Positions 16,958 through 25,226 of a stretch of 64,000 nt of DNA are shown here, piece after piece. The stretch comes from JACPHD01 sp964431805 (GTDB taxonomy: Bacteria; Patescibacteriota; Patescibacteriia; Patescibacteriales; GWC2-42-12): assembly GCA_964431805.1 (NCBI GenBank), contig CAYSKV010000001.1:68979-132978 (forward strand), written 5' to 3'. Each line of letters begins with the position of its first letter. The first letter of the stretch is position 1. The position numbers and the translations under genes were made by a program. The notes beneath the pieces are model-generated. The model saw only the letters and a list, made by a program, of their open reading frames with translations, was not told the origin of the DNA and ran no database searches.

Positions 16958-18091
16958 ATGTTTAAAATAGTAAAAAAATCTAAAATTTCTAAAGCTAGAC
17001 TCGGCATCATACAAACTCCACACGGTAAAATTGAAACACCTATTTTTATGCCAGACGCCACTAGGGGAGTAATAAAGCATTTAAGCATTCAGGATTTAAA
17101 TAATTTAGGTTTAGAATGTTTAGTGGCTAATACTTTCCATTTATTTTTACGCCCCGGCACTAAGTTAATTAAAAAAACTAAAGGCTTACATAATTTTATA
17201 AATTGGCAAAAACCGATTTTAACCGACAGCGGCGGCTATCAAGTTTTTTCTTTAATTCATAAAAACGGCTCGCAAGGTTTAATTAATGATAATGGAGCGA
17301 TTTTTAAATCTCCGCTTGATGGCGCTAAATTAAAAATGACGCCAGAACTATCCATCAAAACGCAGTTTGAATTAGGCGTTGATATGATAGTTTGCTTTGA
17401 TGATTGTCCGCCTAATAATTATAGCGATAAAATGATAACTATTGCCGTTGAACGAACGATAAAATGGGCAAAACGATGCAAGCATGAATACGATAAGCAA
17501 ATTAAATTATTAAAAAATAAAAAAAACAAACCATTATTATTCGCGGTTATTCAAGGCGGAAATAATTTAAAACTAAGAAAATATTGTGCTGATGAACTTA
17601 ATAAAATTGGTTTTGATGGTTTTGGTTTCGGCGCAAGACATATTGATGAATCAGGAAACTTTTTAACCGAAGCTTTAGAATATACCGCCGAACAAATTCC
17701 AGAAAATAAATTACGTTTTGGTTTAGGTATTGGCACGCCAGAAGATATTTTAAAATCCATTAAGCTAGGTTGGGATATGTTTGATTGCGTCATTCCGACA
17801 AGAGAAGGCAGGCACGGTAAACTTTTTTTAAAAAAAGGATTAATAAGTAAAAATAATAATAAGTTTTATAGCACCATAAATATCACCAATGCTAAATTCA
17901 TTAAAGATTTTTCGCCAATTAATAAAAATAGTAAATTAGTTGAATTACGACAATATTCTAAGGCTTACCTCAATTACTTATTTAAAATTAACGAACCGCT
18001 GGCTTTAAGATTGGCCAGCTTGAATAATCTTGAATTTTATCTTAATATTATAAATGAAGTTAAGGGTTTAATAAAACAAAATAAAATTTAA
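16958..18091 (+). CDS. tgt: Queuine/archaeosine tRNA-ribosyltransferase family (Tgt), zinc site missing
   Basis: A 377-residue TIM-barrel enzyme of the family that swaps guanine 34 in tRNA for a 7-deazaguanine. Catalytic Asp90 in LTDSGGYQVFSL and the nucleophile Asp276 in DCVIPTREGRHG are present, as are CFDDCPP and FAVIQGG. Two features are odd. The usual C-terminal CxCxxC...H zinc ligands are absent: the equivalent stretch (about 310-355) reads DFSPINKNSKLVELRQYSKAYL and SLNNLEFY instead of a Cys cluster and IHNL. The substrate-pocket motif, normally GGLxxGE, reads FGFGARHID. So it may fold without zinc and may take another base. It follows the Ig-like gene by 13 bases. Confidence 0.85.
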   Translation: MFKIVKKSKISKARLGIIQTPHGKIETPIFMPDATRGVIKHLSIQDLNNLGLECLVANTFHLFLRPGTKLIKKTKGLHNFINWQKPILTDSGGYQVFSLIHKNGSQGLINDNGAIFKSPLDGAKLKMTPELSIKTQFELGVDMIVCFDDCPPNNYSDKMITIAVERTIKWAKRCKHEYDKQIKLLKNKKNKPLLFAVIQGGNNLKLRKYCADELNKIGFDGFGFGARHIDESGNFLTEALEYTAEQIPENKLRFGLGIGTPEDILKSIKLGWDMFDCVIPTREGRHGKLFLKKGLISKNNNKFYSTINITNAKFIKDFSPINKNSKLVELRQYSKAYLNYLFKINEPLALRLASLNNLEFYLNIINEVKGLIKQNKI

Positions 18092-18161
18092 TATAAAATA
18101 ATTTAATTTACAAATTAAACTAATTAAATTAAAAAGAGGATTTAATTAGGCGCAAACATCT

Positions 18162-20576
18162 ATGGAAGAAAAAAAGATTATCCCCAAACATCAAGTGGTA
18201 ACCACTAAAAGTTTGGACTTTATTATTGTCGGCACGATTTTTTTAGTATTTTTTCTCTGCCCATTATTTTTTACCGGCATGGTAGCTCAAAATATCGGCT
18301 TTGAAAAAATAATGTTATTTTATTTCCTAGTCTTATTAGGCGCGGTTGCCTGGGTGACTAAGGCCGTTGTCGTTGGCGAACTTAACATTAAAAGAACGCC
18401 GCTTGATTGGCCAATCGCCGGTCTTTTAATTATTTTTATCACTTCCACCGTTTTATCAATTAGCCAAAAAGATAGTTTATTAGGGACTTACGGTAATCAA
18501 TCAAGAAGTCTAGCCGCTATTTTAATCTTCGTGCTCTTTTATTATTTAGTAATAAATAATATTGACCAAAAAAGAATTAAATTATTATTTTGGGGAATAA
18601 TCGGCTCTACTTCTTTAATAACAATTTTTTCCCTTTTACAGCTTTTCGGAAAATTTATTCTACCGATCGCTTCTACTAAGGGCGCTAGTTTTAATCCTCT
18701 AGGATCTTTATCTGGCTTAACTATGTATTTAGTTATGACTTTGCCGATATTAGTAATTGGTATGGCGCAACTAGCGGAAATTCATCCCGGCTTAACAAAT
18801 AAAGTCGTTAAGATAGCTACAAAAGTATTTTTAGGCGTAATGATTTTATTGTCGTTATTAGTTTTAACACTTCTTAATGGTTTTACGTTTTGGCCGGCGG
18901 CTATTGTTGGCATAGTCATTGTTCTAATGTTTTTACTTTCAAAAATTATTAAAATTTCCAACTCAAACATTGTAATACCTATTGCCACCTTTTTACTTTT
19001 AATCATTCTTCTGGTTTTAGGAAATTTTAATATAATGAGTTTAAATTTGCCGGTTGAAGTAAGTTTGTCTAGACAAATTTCTTTTAATATTGCTAAAGCC
19101 AGTTTAAAAGATAATCCGTTATTAGGCTCAGGCCCGTCAACTTTTTATTATAGTTTTGATAAATACAAAAGCGCTGACTTTAATGCTTCACCTTTATGGA
19201 GCACAAAATTTAATAACGCTTCAGGTTATTTATTCGAAACAGCGGCCACGGTTGGCAGTTTAGGCGTTCTAGCAATTATAATTATAGCTTTAGTCGCTTT
19301 ATCAATTTGCTTTTTAACTTTAATTAAAGTGCAAAAAAATGATACTCAATCAATCCTCTTGTCGTTATTTTCAAGTTTCATCATGGTTATCATTTTTGGT
19401 TTATTATTCTCAATTGATAATTCGCTAGTTTTAATTTCAACTTTAATTTCGATTTTAGCTGTGTCAATGGCGATCGTTAATTACCCGGAGAAATTTAAAA
19501 CTTTAAATTTGTCTTTTAGAGCCTCTCCTAAATATGCCTTAGCGCTAGCCGCTATTTTCTTAAGCTTAAGCGCCGGCGTAGTTATTTTATTTACTATGGG
19601 TTTAAAAATGTATTTAGCGGATTTTTATGTCATGCAATCAGTTAACGCTTCCGATATTAATCAAAAAATAGAAAAAATTAATAAAGCTATTACTTTAGCG
19701 CCTTATCAAGATATTTATTATATTAATCTAGCTAACTACTATATGGCTTTAGCCAATCAGGAAGCTACCGGCGCTAAAAATCAAACTATAATAGAAAATA
19801 GCTTGGCCTCAGCGATTGATATGGGTAAAAAAGCTTTAGCTTTATCACCTAATAGCACTAGCAATACTGAATCTATGGCTTTAATTTATGAAAATGCTTC
19901 TTTTTATGTTCAAGGAGCGCTAGAATGGGCGGAAAATTTATATAATAAATCCATAGAATTATCACCAGATAGTCCAATGCCTTATCTTAGAATGGCTTTA
20001 ATAAATATGGCTCGAGCCAATGCGGAAAAGGATAAAACTCAACAAGAATATTATATAAATGAAGCCATTAAAAAATATGATTTAGCTTTAGCTAAAAAAT
20101 CAGATTTAAGCGCGGCTAACTATGGCAAGGGTATAGCTTATGAAAAGTTAAATAATATAGAGGGCGCGATAGAAGAATTAAAAAAAGCGGTTATTTCGAC
20201 CAATGACAATATTGACTATCGATTTGAATTAGGTAGGCTTTATTTTAATCGTGGCGCCGCTAATCCTGGCATAGCTCAAACTGCGCCAGAAAATATAACC
20301 GAAGGCAGTGAAGCTAATCAAGACTTAAGCGTTTCTGGTCAAACCGGCGGCACAATTAAGAAAAATGATGATATAGCGACTGCTGAACAGCTATTTTTAA
20401 GTATTCTACAAGCTAATCCGAATCATGCTAACGCGCTTTATAGTCTAGCTATGATTTATCAGAAAACCGGAGAAACTGATAATGCTAAAGCAGTTGTTAA
20501 ACAATTATTAACAGTAGTGGCCTCAGATCAGGCGTCGGTTGATATTGTTAAAAAACAATTTTCTGGATTATATTAA
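18162..20576 (+). CDS. O-antigen ligase-like membrane protein with TPR repeats
   Basis: An 804-residue protein. Residues about 20-490 contain about twelve transmembrane helices; the loop NPLLGSGPSTFYYSFDKYK is the Wzy_C/O-antigen ligase signature (GxGxxxF...). From about 510 to the end are tetratricopeptide repeats (for example KKALALSPNSTSNTESMALIYENA, KYDLALAKKSDLSAANYGKG, LFLSILQANPNHANALYSLA). The combination is typical of polymerases or ligases that transfer lipid-linked glycans to acceptors such as glycoproteins outside the cell. It ends in a clear terminator. Acceptor unknown. Confidence 0.8.
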   Translation: MEEKKIIPKHQVVTTKSLDFIIVGTIFLVFFLCPLFFTGMVAQNIGFEKIMLFYFLVLLGAVAWVTKAVVVGELNIKRTPLDWPIAGLLIIFITSTVLSISQKDSLLGTYGNQSRSLAAILIFVLFYYLVINNIDQKRIKLLFWGIIGSTSLITIFSLLQLFGKFILPIASTKGASFNPLGSLSGLTMYLVMTLPILVIGMAQLAEIHPGLTNKVVKIATKVFLGVMILLSLLVLTLLNGFTFWPAAIVGIVIVLMFLLSKIIKISNSNIVIPIATFLLLIILLVLGNFNIMSLNLPVEVSLSRQISFNIAKASLKDNPLLGSGPSTFYYSFDKYKSADFNASPLWSTKFNNASGYLFETAATVGSLGVLAIIIIALVALSICFLTLIKVQKNDTQSILLSLFSSFIMVIIFGLLFSIDNSLVLISTLISILAVSMAIVNYPEKFKTLNLSFRASPKYALALAAIFLSLSAGVVILFTMGLKMYLADFYVMQSVNASDINQKIEKINKAITLAPYQDIYYINLANYYMALANQEATGAKNQTIIENSLASAIDMGKKALALSPNSTSNTESMALIYENASFYVQGALEWAENLYNKSIELSPDSPMPYLRMALINMARANAEKDKTQQEYYINEAIKKYDLALAKKSDLSAANYGKGIAYEKLNNIEGAIEELKKAVISTNDNIDYRFELGRLYFNRGAANPGIAQTAPENITEGSEANQDLSVSGQTGGTIKKNDDIATAEQLFLSILQANPNHANALYSLAMIYQKTGETDNAKAVVKQLLTVVASDQASVDIVKKQFSGLY

Positions 20577-20592
20577 TTAGATAATAAATTAT

Positions 20593-20628
20593 AAAAAAGC
20601 TGGACTTCGCGGTTCAGCTTTTTTGTTT
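20593..20628 (+). terminator. Intrinsic terminator after the O-antigen ligase-like gene
   Basis: AGCTGGAC pairs with GTTCAGCT (one G-T pair) across a TTCGCG-type loop, flanked by six A on the left and TTTTTTG on the right. Confidence 0.85.
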
Positions 20629-20672
20629 TTTTAAATTTGCTTTTTTGTTTTTTTTATACTATAAATTAAATT

Positions 20673-21752
20673 ATGGTTAAAATAAAAACTAAAAAAATTG
20701 TCGTAGCTATGTCTGGGGGCGTTGATTCGTCAGTCGCGGCAAAATTATTAAAAGACCAAGGACATGAAGTCGTCGGTATTTTTTTACATTTTTGGAAAGA
20801 ACTAGGGGATAATGGCAATTTTGAGAATAAATGTTGTTCGGCTGAAGCTTTATTAGACGCTCGTAGGGTAGCGACTAAAATTGGCATACCGCTTTATACT
20901 TTAAATTTTGCAAAAATATTTAAAAAGCAAATAGTCAATAATTTTTTAGATGAATATAAAAAAGGTAAAACGCCAAATCCTTGCGTTAGATGCAATAAAT
21001 TAGTTAAACTAGGCTTTTTAATAAAACAAGCTAAAAAATTAGGTTTTGATTTTGTGGCGAGCGGTCATTATGTTAATTTAAAAGAAAAAAATAAAAAATT
21101 TATTATGCGGGCGGCTAAAGATAAAACTAAAGATCAGTCATATTTTTTATATACTTTTAATCAAAAAGAATTGGCTCATTTATTATTTCCTTTAGGCGGC
21201 TACACTAAAAAACAAGTTAGACAATTAGCAAAAAAATTTAAGTTGCCAGTGGCTGAAAAAAAGGAAAGCCAGGAAATTTGTTTTATCCCTGATAAAAATC
21301 ACAATGAATTTTTAAAACGACATATAAAGCTAACTCCTGGAAAAATAAAAACCATAAATGGAAAAATTGTCGGTTCACATTTTGGTTTACCGCTTTATAC
21401 AATCGGACAAAGAAAGGGGATAGAAATTGGCGGCACCGGCCCTTATTACGCGGCTAAAATGGATTATAAAAAAAATATTTTGTATGTTGTTAACGACGGT
21501 AATGATAAAATTTTGTATAGCAATAAATTAATTGCTAAAAATGTGAATTGGCTTTTAGGTGATGAGCCAAAATTTCCACTAAAATGCCAGTCAGTAATAC
21601 GTTATCGACATAAACCAGCAGAATGCGTAATTACCAAAAGTAAAACTAATTATCAGGTTAAATTTAAAGAACCGCAAAGGGCTGTCACGCCCGGGCAAAG
21701 CGTGGTATTCTATAAGAAAGACGAGGTGTTGGGTGGTGGCATTATAATTTAG
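20673..21752 (+). CDS. mnmA: tRNA-specific 2-thiouridylase MnmA
   Basis: A 359-residue enzyme that thiolates uridine 34 of Glu, Gln and Lys tRNAs using ATP and a sulfur carrier. The PP-loop SGGVDSS is at residues 14-20; the catalytic Cys104 lies in NPCVRCNK and the second Cys203 in SQEICFIPD; the family GQRKGIEIGG block is present. Length is normal. A TATACT at 20655-20660 lies so close to the ATG that the transcript would be nearly leaderless. It starts just after the terminator of the previous gene, so it is its own unit. Confidence 0.93.
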   Translation: MVKIKTKKIVVAMSGGVDSSVAAKLLKDQGHEVVGIFLHFWKELGDNGNFENKCCSAEALLDARRVATKIGIPLYTLNFAKIFKKQIVNNFLDEYKKGKTPNPCVRCNKLVKLGFLIKQAKKLGFDFVASGHYVNLKEKNKKFIMRAAKDKTKDQSYFLYTFNQKELAHLLFPLGGYTKKQVRQLAKKFKLPVAEKKESQEICFIPDKNHNEFLKRHIKLTPGKIKTINGKIVGSHFGLPLYTIGQRKGIEIGGTGPYYAAKMDYKKNILYVVNDGNDKILYSNKLIAKNVNWLLGDEPKFPLKCQSVIRYRHKPAECVITKSKTNYQVKFKEPQRAVTPGQSVVFYKKDEVLGGGIII

Positions 21753-21753
21753 T

Positions 21754-21782
21754 TTGACGAAAACTAAAATTAATAATATATT
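21754..21782 (+). promoter_or_regulatory. Sigma-70 promoter of the receiver gene
   Basis: TTGACG (21754-21759) and TATATT (21777-21782) are 17 bases apart. The leader of about 55 bases ends in an unusually strong GGAGGAGGGG (21832-21841) four bases before ATG. Confidence 0.7.
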
Positions 21783-21845
21783 TATTAGTTCCTTGTAGTG
21801 TGATAAAAAATAAAAATAAATTATTTTTTCTGGAGGAGGGGTAGA

Positions 21846-22244
21846 ATGAAAAAAATTATTTTAGCTGTTGATGATAACGGAAACGATCAAGAATTGCTAG
21901 AGTTGCATTTGGAATATTCTTTTAGAAAATGCTCATTCTCGAAAAAAAATATGCCGTTGGTTATAATAGCAAAAGACGGTGAGGAGGCGTGGAATATTCT
22001 CACCGAAGAAAAAGTTACACCGCACGTAATGATAGTTGACTATAAAATGCCAAAAATTGACGGGATTGAACTGATAAAAAAAATCACGAAAGAACTTGTA
22101 ATTCATCCAATGTTCGTGATTCACAGTGACCACGGTTTGGCAGAGGATGAAGCCAAAAAAATAAATTGCAGATTTATACCAAAAGGAGAGAGAAATAAAT
22201 TTTTTCAACTAACCGAAGAAATTGGTCTTTTTAGCCCTCTTTAA
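21846..22244 (+). CDS. Stand-alone response-regulator receiver domain protein
   Basis: A 132-residue single receiver domain. The acidic pair D9/D10, phospho-acceptor D65 in VDYKMPKIDG, S94 in the switch position and K113 in FIPKG are all present, so it should accept a phosphate. There is no output domain and no histidine kinase in the window. A loop of about ten residues after helix 1 (SFRKCSFSKKN) is seen in Rcp1/CheY-like receivers. The gene has a strong Shine-Dalgarno sequence and its own promoter and terminator, unlike its neighbours, and may be acquired. Confidence 0.85.
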   Translation: MKKIILAVDDNGNDQELLELHLEYSFRKCSFSKKNMPLVIIAKDGEEAWNILTEEKVTPHVMIVDYKMPKIDGIELIKKITKELVIHPMFVIHSDHGLAEDEAKKINCRFIPKGERNKFFQLTEEIGLFSPL

Positions 22245-22266
22245 CGGTTAATAACTGTACTATTTT

Positions 22267-22297
22267 AAGCGCTTAAATTATTAAGCGCTTTTTTTAT
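22267..22297 (+). terminator. Intrinsic terminator after the receiver gene
   Basis: AAGCGCTTAA (22267-22276) pairs with TTAAGCGCTT (22281-22290) across an ATTA loop and is followed by seven or more T. Confidence 0.9.
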
Positions 22298-22326
22298 TTG
22301 CCAAAATTAAACATTTTTTATATACT
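22298..22326 (+). promoter_or_regulatory. Sigma-70 promoter of alaS, near-leaderless
   Basis: TTGCCA (22298-22303) and TATACT (22321-22326) are 17 bases apart. The expected transcription start, about seven bases after the -10 box, falls only two or three bases before the ATG at 22336. Confidence 0.65.
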
Positions 22327-22335
22327 AAAAACATT

Positions 22336-24117
22336 ATGACTTCTAACGAACTACGACAAAAATATTTAGATTTTTTTAAAGAGCGTGGGCATGCAATTAT
22401 CCCGAGCGCTTCTTTAATTCCTGATAATGACCCAACAGTTTTATTTACTACGGCCGGTATGCACCCCTTAGTACCTTATTTAATGGGCGAAAAGCATCCG
22501 TCTGGAGCTCGTTTAACTGACGCGCAAAAATGTATTCGTACTAGCGATATTGATGAAGTTGGCGATTCAACGCACCATACTTTTTTTGAAATGCTTGGTA
22601 ATTGGTCGCTAGGCGATTATTTTAAAGAAGAAGCTATAAAGATGAGCTGGGAATTTTTAACTTCGCCTAAGTGGTTAAATCTTGATAAAAATCGTTTGGC
22701 GGTTTCGGTTTTTGCCGGAGATGATGATGCGCCGTTTGATCAAGAAGCTTTTGATATCTGGAAAAAATTAGGTATGCCAGAAGAACGCATTGCAAAATTA
22801 CCTAAAAAAAATAATTGGTGGGGGCCGGCCGGAATAACTGGGCCATGCGGACCAGACACAGAAATGTTTTATTGGGTAGGCGATCCTGAAAAAGTGCCAA
22901 CCAGTTTTAATGATGATAATTCGCTTTGGGTAGAAATTTGGAATGATGTTTTTATGCAATACAACAAAACAACGGACGGAACCTACGAGCCATTAAAGCA
23001 AAAAAATGTTGACACTGGCATGGGGCTAGAAAGAGTTTTAACTGTTATAAACGGTTTTGATGATAATTATAAAACTGAATTATTTAAAAATTTAATTTTC
23101 AGAATAGAAAATTTATCAGGCAAAAATTATGACGATTCGCCGGAAATAAAAAAGGCTATGCGCATTATTGCCGACCATCTAAAAGCCGCGACTTTTATTA
23201 TGGGTGACGATAAGGGAATTGGACCGTCTAACACTGATCGAGGCTACATTGTCCGCCGTTTAATTAGACGCGCCATAAGATATGGTCGCCAATTAGGCAT
23301 CGCTGAATCGCCATGGACTAAAGAAATCGCTAAAATTGTTGCCCATGATTACGCGAATGTTTATCCAGAATTACAAAAAAATATAAATAGAATAATTGAT
23401 CAATTTAAAGAAGAAGAAATAAAATTTGGAAAAACATTAGAGCAAGGTTTAAAAGAATTTGAAAAATTAAGTGGCCAAAAACAAATCACGGGCAAACAAG
23501 CTTTTGATTTATATCAAACCTATGGTTTTCCACTTGAAATTACAGAAGAATTGGCTTCAGAAAAAAAACAGGCTGTTGATAAGTTTGAATTTAAAAATGA
23601 GTTAAAAAAACACCAAAACCTTTCCCGCACGGCTTCAGCCGGAATGTTTAAGGGCGGATTAGCCGACGCGAGCGAAGCTACGATTAAATATCATACAACC
23701 GCCCATTTATTACTCGCGGCTTTAAGAAAAGTTTTGGGCGATCATGTTATTCAAAAGGGAAGTAATATTACAGCCGAACGCTTACGCTTTGATTTCGCGC
23801 ATCAAGAAAAAATGACTGATGAGGAAAAGCAAAAAGTTGAAGATATGGTAAACCAGGCAATAAAAGATAAATTAAATGTCAGATGCGAAGAAATGACTCT
23901 TGATGAAGCTAGAGAGAAAGGTGCTCATGGAATTTTTGACGCTAAATATGGAGAAAAAGTAAGTATTTATACAATCGGCGATGAAAAATTATATTTCAGT
24001 AAAGAAATTTGTGGTGGTCCACATGTTAAAAATACTGCAGAGTTAGGACAATTTAAAATACAAAAGGAAGAAAGCTCAAGCTCAGGAGTAAGAAGAGTTA
24101 AGGCGATTTTACAATAA
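22336..24117 (+). CDS. alaS: Alanyl-tRNA synthetase, short form
   Basis: A 593-residue class II synthetase charging tRNA-Ala. The catalytic core is complete, beginning TSNELRQKYLDFF, with FFEMLGNWS and the RLIRRAIRYG block. The editing domain retains the metal site: H453-TTA-H457, C559 and H563 (CGGPH). Usual bacterial AlaRS is about 870 residues; here the C-terminal C-Ala domain is absent and the gene ends right after the editing domain with KAILQ. The short form is familiar in Patescibacteria. It has its own promoter. The ribosomal operon promoter lies beyond its stop. Confidence 0.93.
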   Translation: MTSNELRQKYLDFFKERGHAIIPSASLIPDNDPTVLFTTAGMHPLVPYLMGEKHPSGARLTDAQKCIRTSDIDEVGDSTHHTFFEMLGNWSLGDYFKEEAIKMSWEFLTSPKWLNLDKNRLAVSVFAGDDDAPFDQEAFDIWKKLGMPEERIAKLPKKNNWWGPAGITGPCGPDTEMFYWVGDPEKVPTSFNDDNSLWVEIWNDVFMQYNKTTDGTYEPLKQKNVDTGMGLERVLTVINGFDDNYKTELFKNLIFRIENLSGKNYDDSPEIKKAMRIIADHLKAATFIMGDDKGIGPSNTDRGYIVRRLIRRAIRYGRQLGIAESPWTKEIAKIVAHDYANVYPELQKNINRIIDQFKEEEIKFGKTLEQGLKEFEKLSGQKQITGKQAFDLYQTYGFPLEITEELASEKKQAVDKFEFKNELKKHQNLSRTASAGMFKGGLADASEATIKYHTTAHLLLAALRKVLGDHVIQKGSNITAERLRFDFAHQEKMTDEEKQKVEDMVNQAIKDKLNVRCEEMTLDEAREKGAHGIFDAKYGEKVSIYTIGDEKLYFSKEICGGPHVKNTAELGQFKIQKEESSSSGVRRVKAILQ

Positions 24118-24183
24118 AATTTAGCTAATATTAAATTAAATATTGAAAAAAATCACTAAATTTAATTTTAAGATAGATAACTC

Positions 24184-24212
24184 TTGACAGCTACATAAAT
24201 AAACTATATAAT
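24184..24212 (+). promoter_or_regulatory. Consensus sigma-70 promoter of the infA-rpsI operon
   Basis: TTGACA (24184-24189) and TATAAT (24207-24212) with a 17-base spacer: a perfect match to the sigma-70 consensus. Immediately downstream lies the direct repeat ACAGTAAATAA/ACAGTAAATAA. The leader to the infA ATG is about 90 bases. Confidence 0.85.
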
Positions 24213-24244
24213 TATTTTACAGTAAATAAACAGTAAATAAAGTT

Positions 24245-24280
24245 TTGGCATCTCGCCTAGGGCGAGTAATTTTTTGCCAA
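24245..24280 (+). promoter_or_regulatory. Attenuator-like leader hairpin of infA
   Basis: CTCGCC (24252-24257) pairs with GGCGAG (24261-24266) over a TAG loop and is followed by TAATTTTTT, the form of an intrinsic terminator within the leader. An outer stem TTGGCA (24245-24250)/TGCCAA (24275-24280) encloses it. It could tune read-through into the ribosomal operon. Confidence 0.55.
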
Positions 24281-24307
24281 AGCTATTTTTGTTTTAAAAC
24301 GTATTTA

Positions 24308-24547
24308 ATGCAAGAACAAAGCAACAAAACAATTAGTTCCAAAGATTTTATTGAAATGCAGGGCGAGGTAGTAGAATTAATGCCGGCCGCCAGTTTTAAA
24401 GTTATGCTGGAAAACGGCCATGAGATTTTAACGCATCTTTCCGGTAAAATGAGAATGAATAAAATTAGACTTTTGCCAGGAGATAAAGTTAAAGTTCAAA
24501 TCAGCCCTTACGATTTAACTAAAGGCAGAATAACTTACAGGCTCTAA
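24308..24547 (+). CDS. infA: Translation initiation factor IF-1
   Basis: A 79-residue S1/OB-fold protein that binds the ribosomal A site during initiation. Sequence blocks MQGEVVELMPAASFKVMLENG, HLSGKMRMNKIRLLPGDKV and SPYDLTKGRITYR are typical. I use ATG 24308; the longer in-frame option from TTG 24245 would translate the leader hairpin and adds 21 residues unlike any IF-1. It is followed by copy E of the palindrome element, then rpmJ. secY, adk and map, which often precede infA, are not here. Confidence 0.92.
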   Translation: MQEQSNKTISSKDFIEMQGEVVELMPAASFKVMLENGHEILTHLSGKMRMNKIRLLPGDKVKVQISPYDLTKGRITYRL

Positions 24548-24661
24548 AAAGCTTTAAAGACTTTTTCAAAAAAAGTTTTTAATATTTTCAAAAATATAAC
24601 GTATCAATTTAAAATTTAATAGCGAGTAGAACTCTACGGCCATTAAATTTTAAATTGATAC
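24548..24661 (+). repeat. Intergenic triple-palindrome element, copy E
   Basis: Fifth copy, between infA and rpmJ. The third palindrome is perfect over 20 bases: GTATCAATTTAAAATTTAAT (24601-24620) and ATTAAATTTTAAATTGATAC (24642-24661) around a 21-base loop (24621-24641) with inner stem GAGT/ACTC. Its first hairpin looks like a terminator, yet rpmJ and the ribosomal genes lie downstream, so either read-through occurs or a promoter lies in or after the element. Confidence 0.8.
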
Positions 24662-24674
24662 AATAAAGATAATT

Positions 24675-24788
24675 ATGAAAGTAAGAAGCAGCGTAAAAAA
24701 AATTTGTAAAGATTGTAAAATAATTAGACGCAACGGTCGAGTATGCGTTATTTGTAAAACCCCAAAACATAAACAGAGACAAGGTTAA
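24675..24788 (+). CDS. rpmJ: 50S ribosomal protein L36
   Basis: A 37-residue protein too short for many gene finders, reading MKVRSSVKKICKDC at the start and CKTPKHKQRQG at the end. Zinc ligands C11, C14, C27 and H32 match the zinc-binding form of L36. ATG at 24675, stop TAA at 24786-24788, 18 bases before rpsM. No Shine-Dalgarno sequence is visible. Confidence 0.93.
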   Translation: MKVRSSVKKICKDCKIIRRNGRVCVICKTPKHKQRQG

Positions 24789-24806
24789 TTTTAATAATTT
24801 CATTTT

Positions 24807-25199
24807 ATGTCTATAAGAATTGCAGGCGTAACTATACCAAACGAAAAAAGAGTTGAAATCGCTTTAACTTATATTTATGGCATTGGTAATTCAAAATCCA
24901 AAGCCATTTTAAAATTGGCAAAAATTGACCCTAATATTAGAGTTAAGGATTTAGATGATGAGCAGGCAAATAAATTAAGAAGTTTAATTGAAAAATATAA
25001 TAAAGTTGAAGGTGATTTAAAACGGGACGTTTTTGCTAATATAAAAAGATTAAAAGAAATAAATAGTTATCGCGGTTCTAGACATGCTAAAGGTTTACCA
25101 TGCAGAGGCCAACGCACTAAAACTAATAATCGCACAGTTCGCGGCAATGTTAGAAAAACCGCTACTTCCGGCAAAAAACCAGCCGCGCAAAAAACTTAA
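24807..25199 (+). CDS. rpsM: 30S ribosomal protein S13
   Basis: A 130-residue head protein of the small subunit. Starts MSIRIAGVTIPNEKRVEIALTY and carries the GSRHAKGLPCRGQRTKTNNRT block and a basic C-terminus that contacts tRNA. Normal length and position between rpmJ and rpsK. Confidence 0.96.
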   Translation: MSIRIAGVTIPNEKRVEIALTYIYGIGNSKSKAILKLAKIDPNIRVKDLDDEQANKLRSLIEKYNKVEGDLKRDVFANIKRLKEINSYRGSRHAKGLPCRGQRTKTNNRTVRGNVRKTATSGKKPAAQKT

Positions 25200-25226
25200 A
25201 ATTAAAGTAAAAGAACGATATTATAT

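Noticed and set aside
24245..24307. Upstream TTG start for infA
   Set aside because: The extra 21 residues translate the leader hairpin and match no IF-1.
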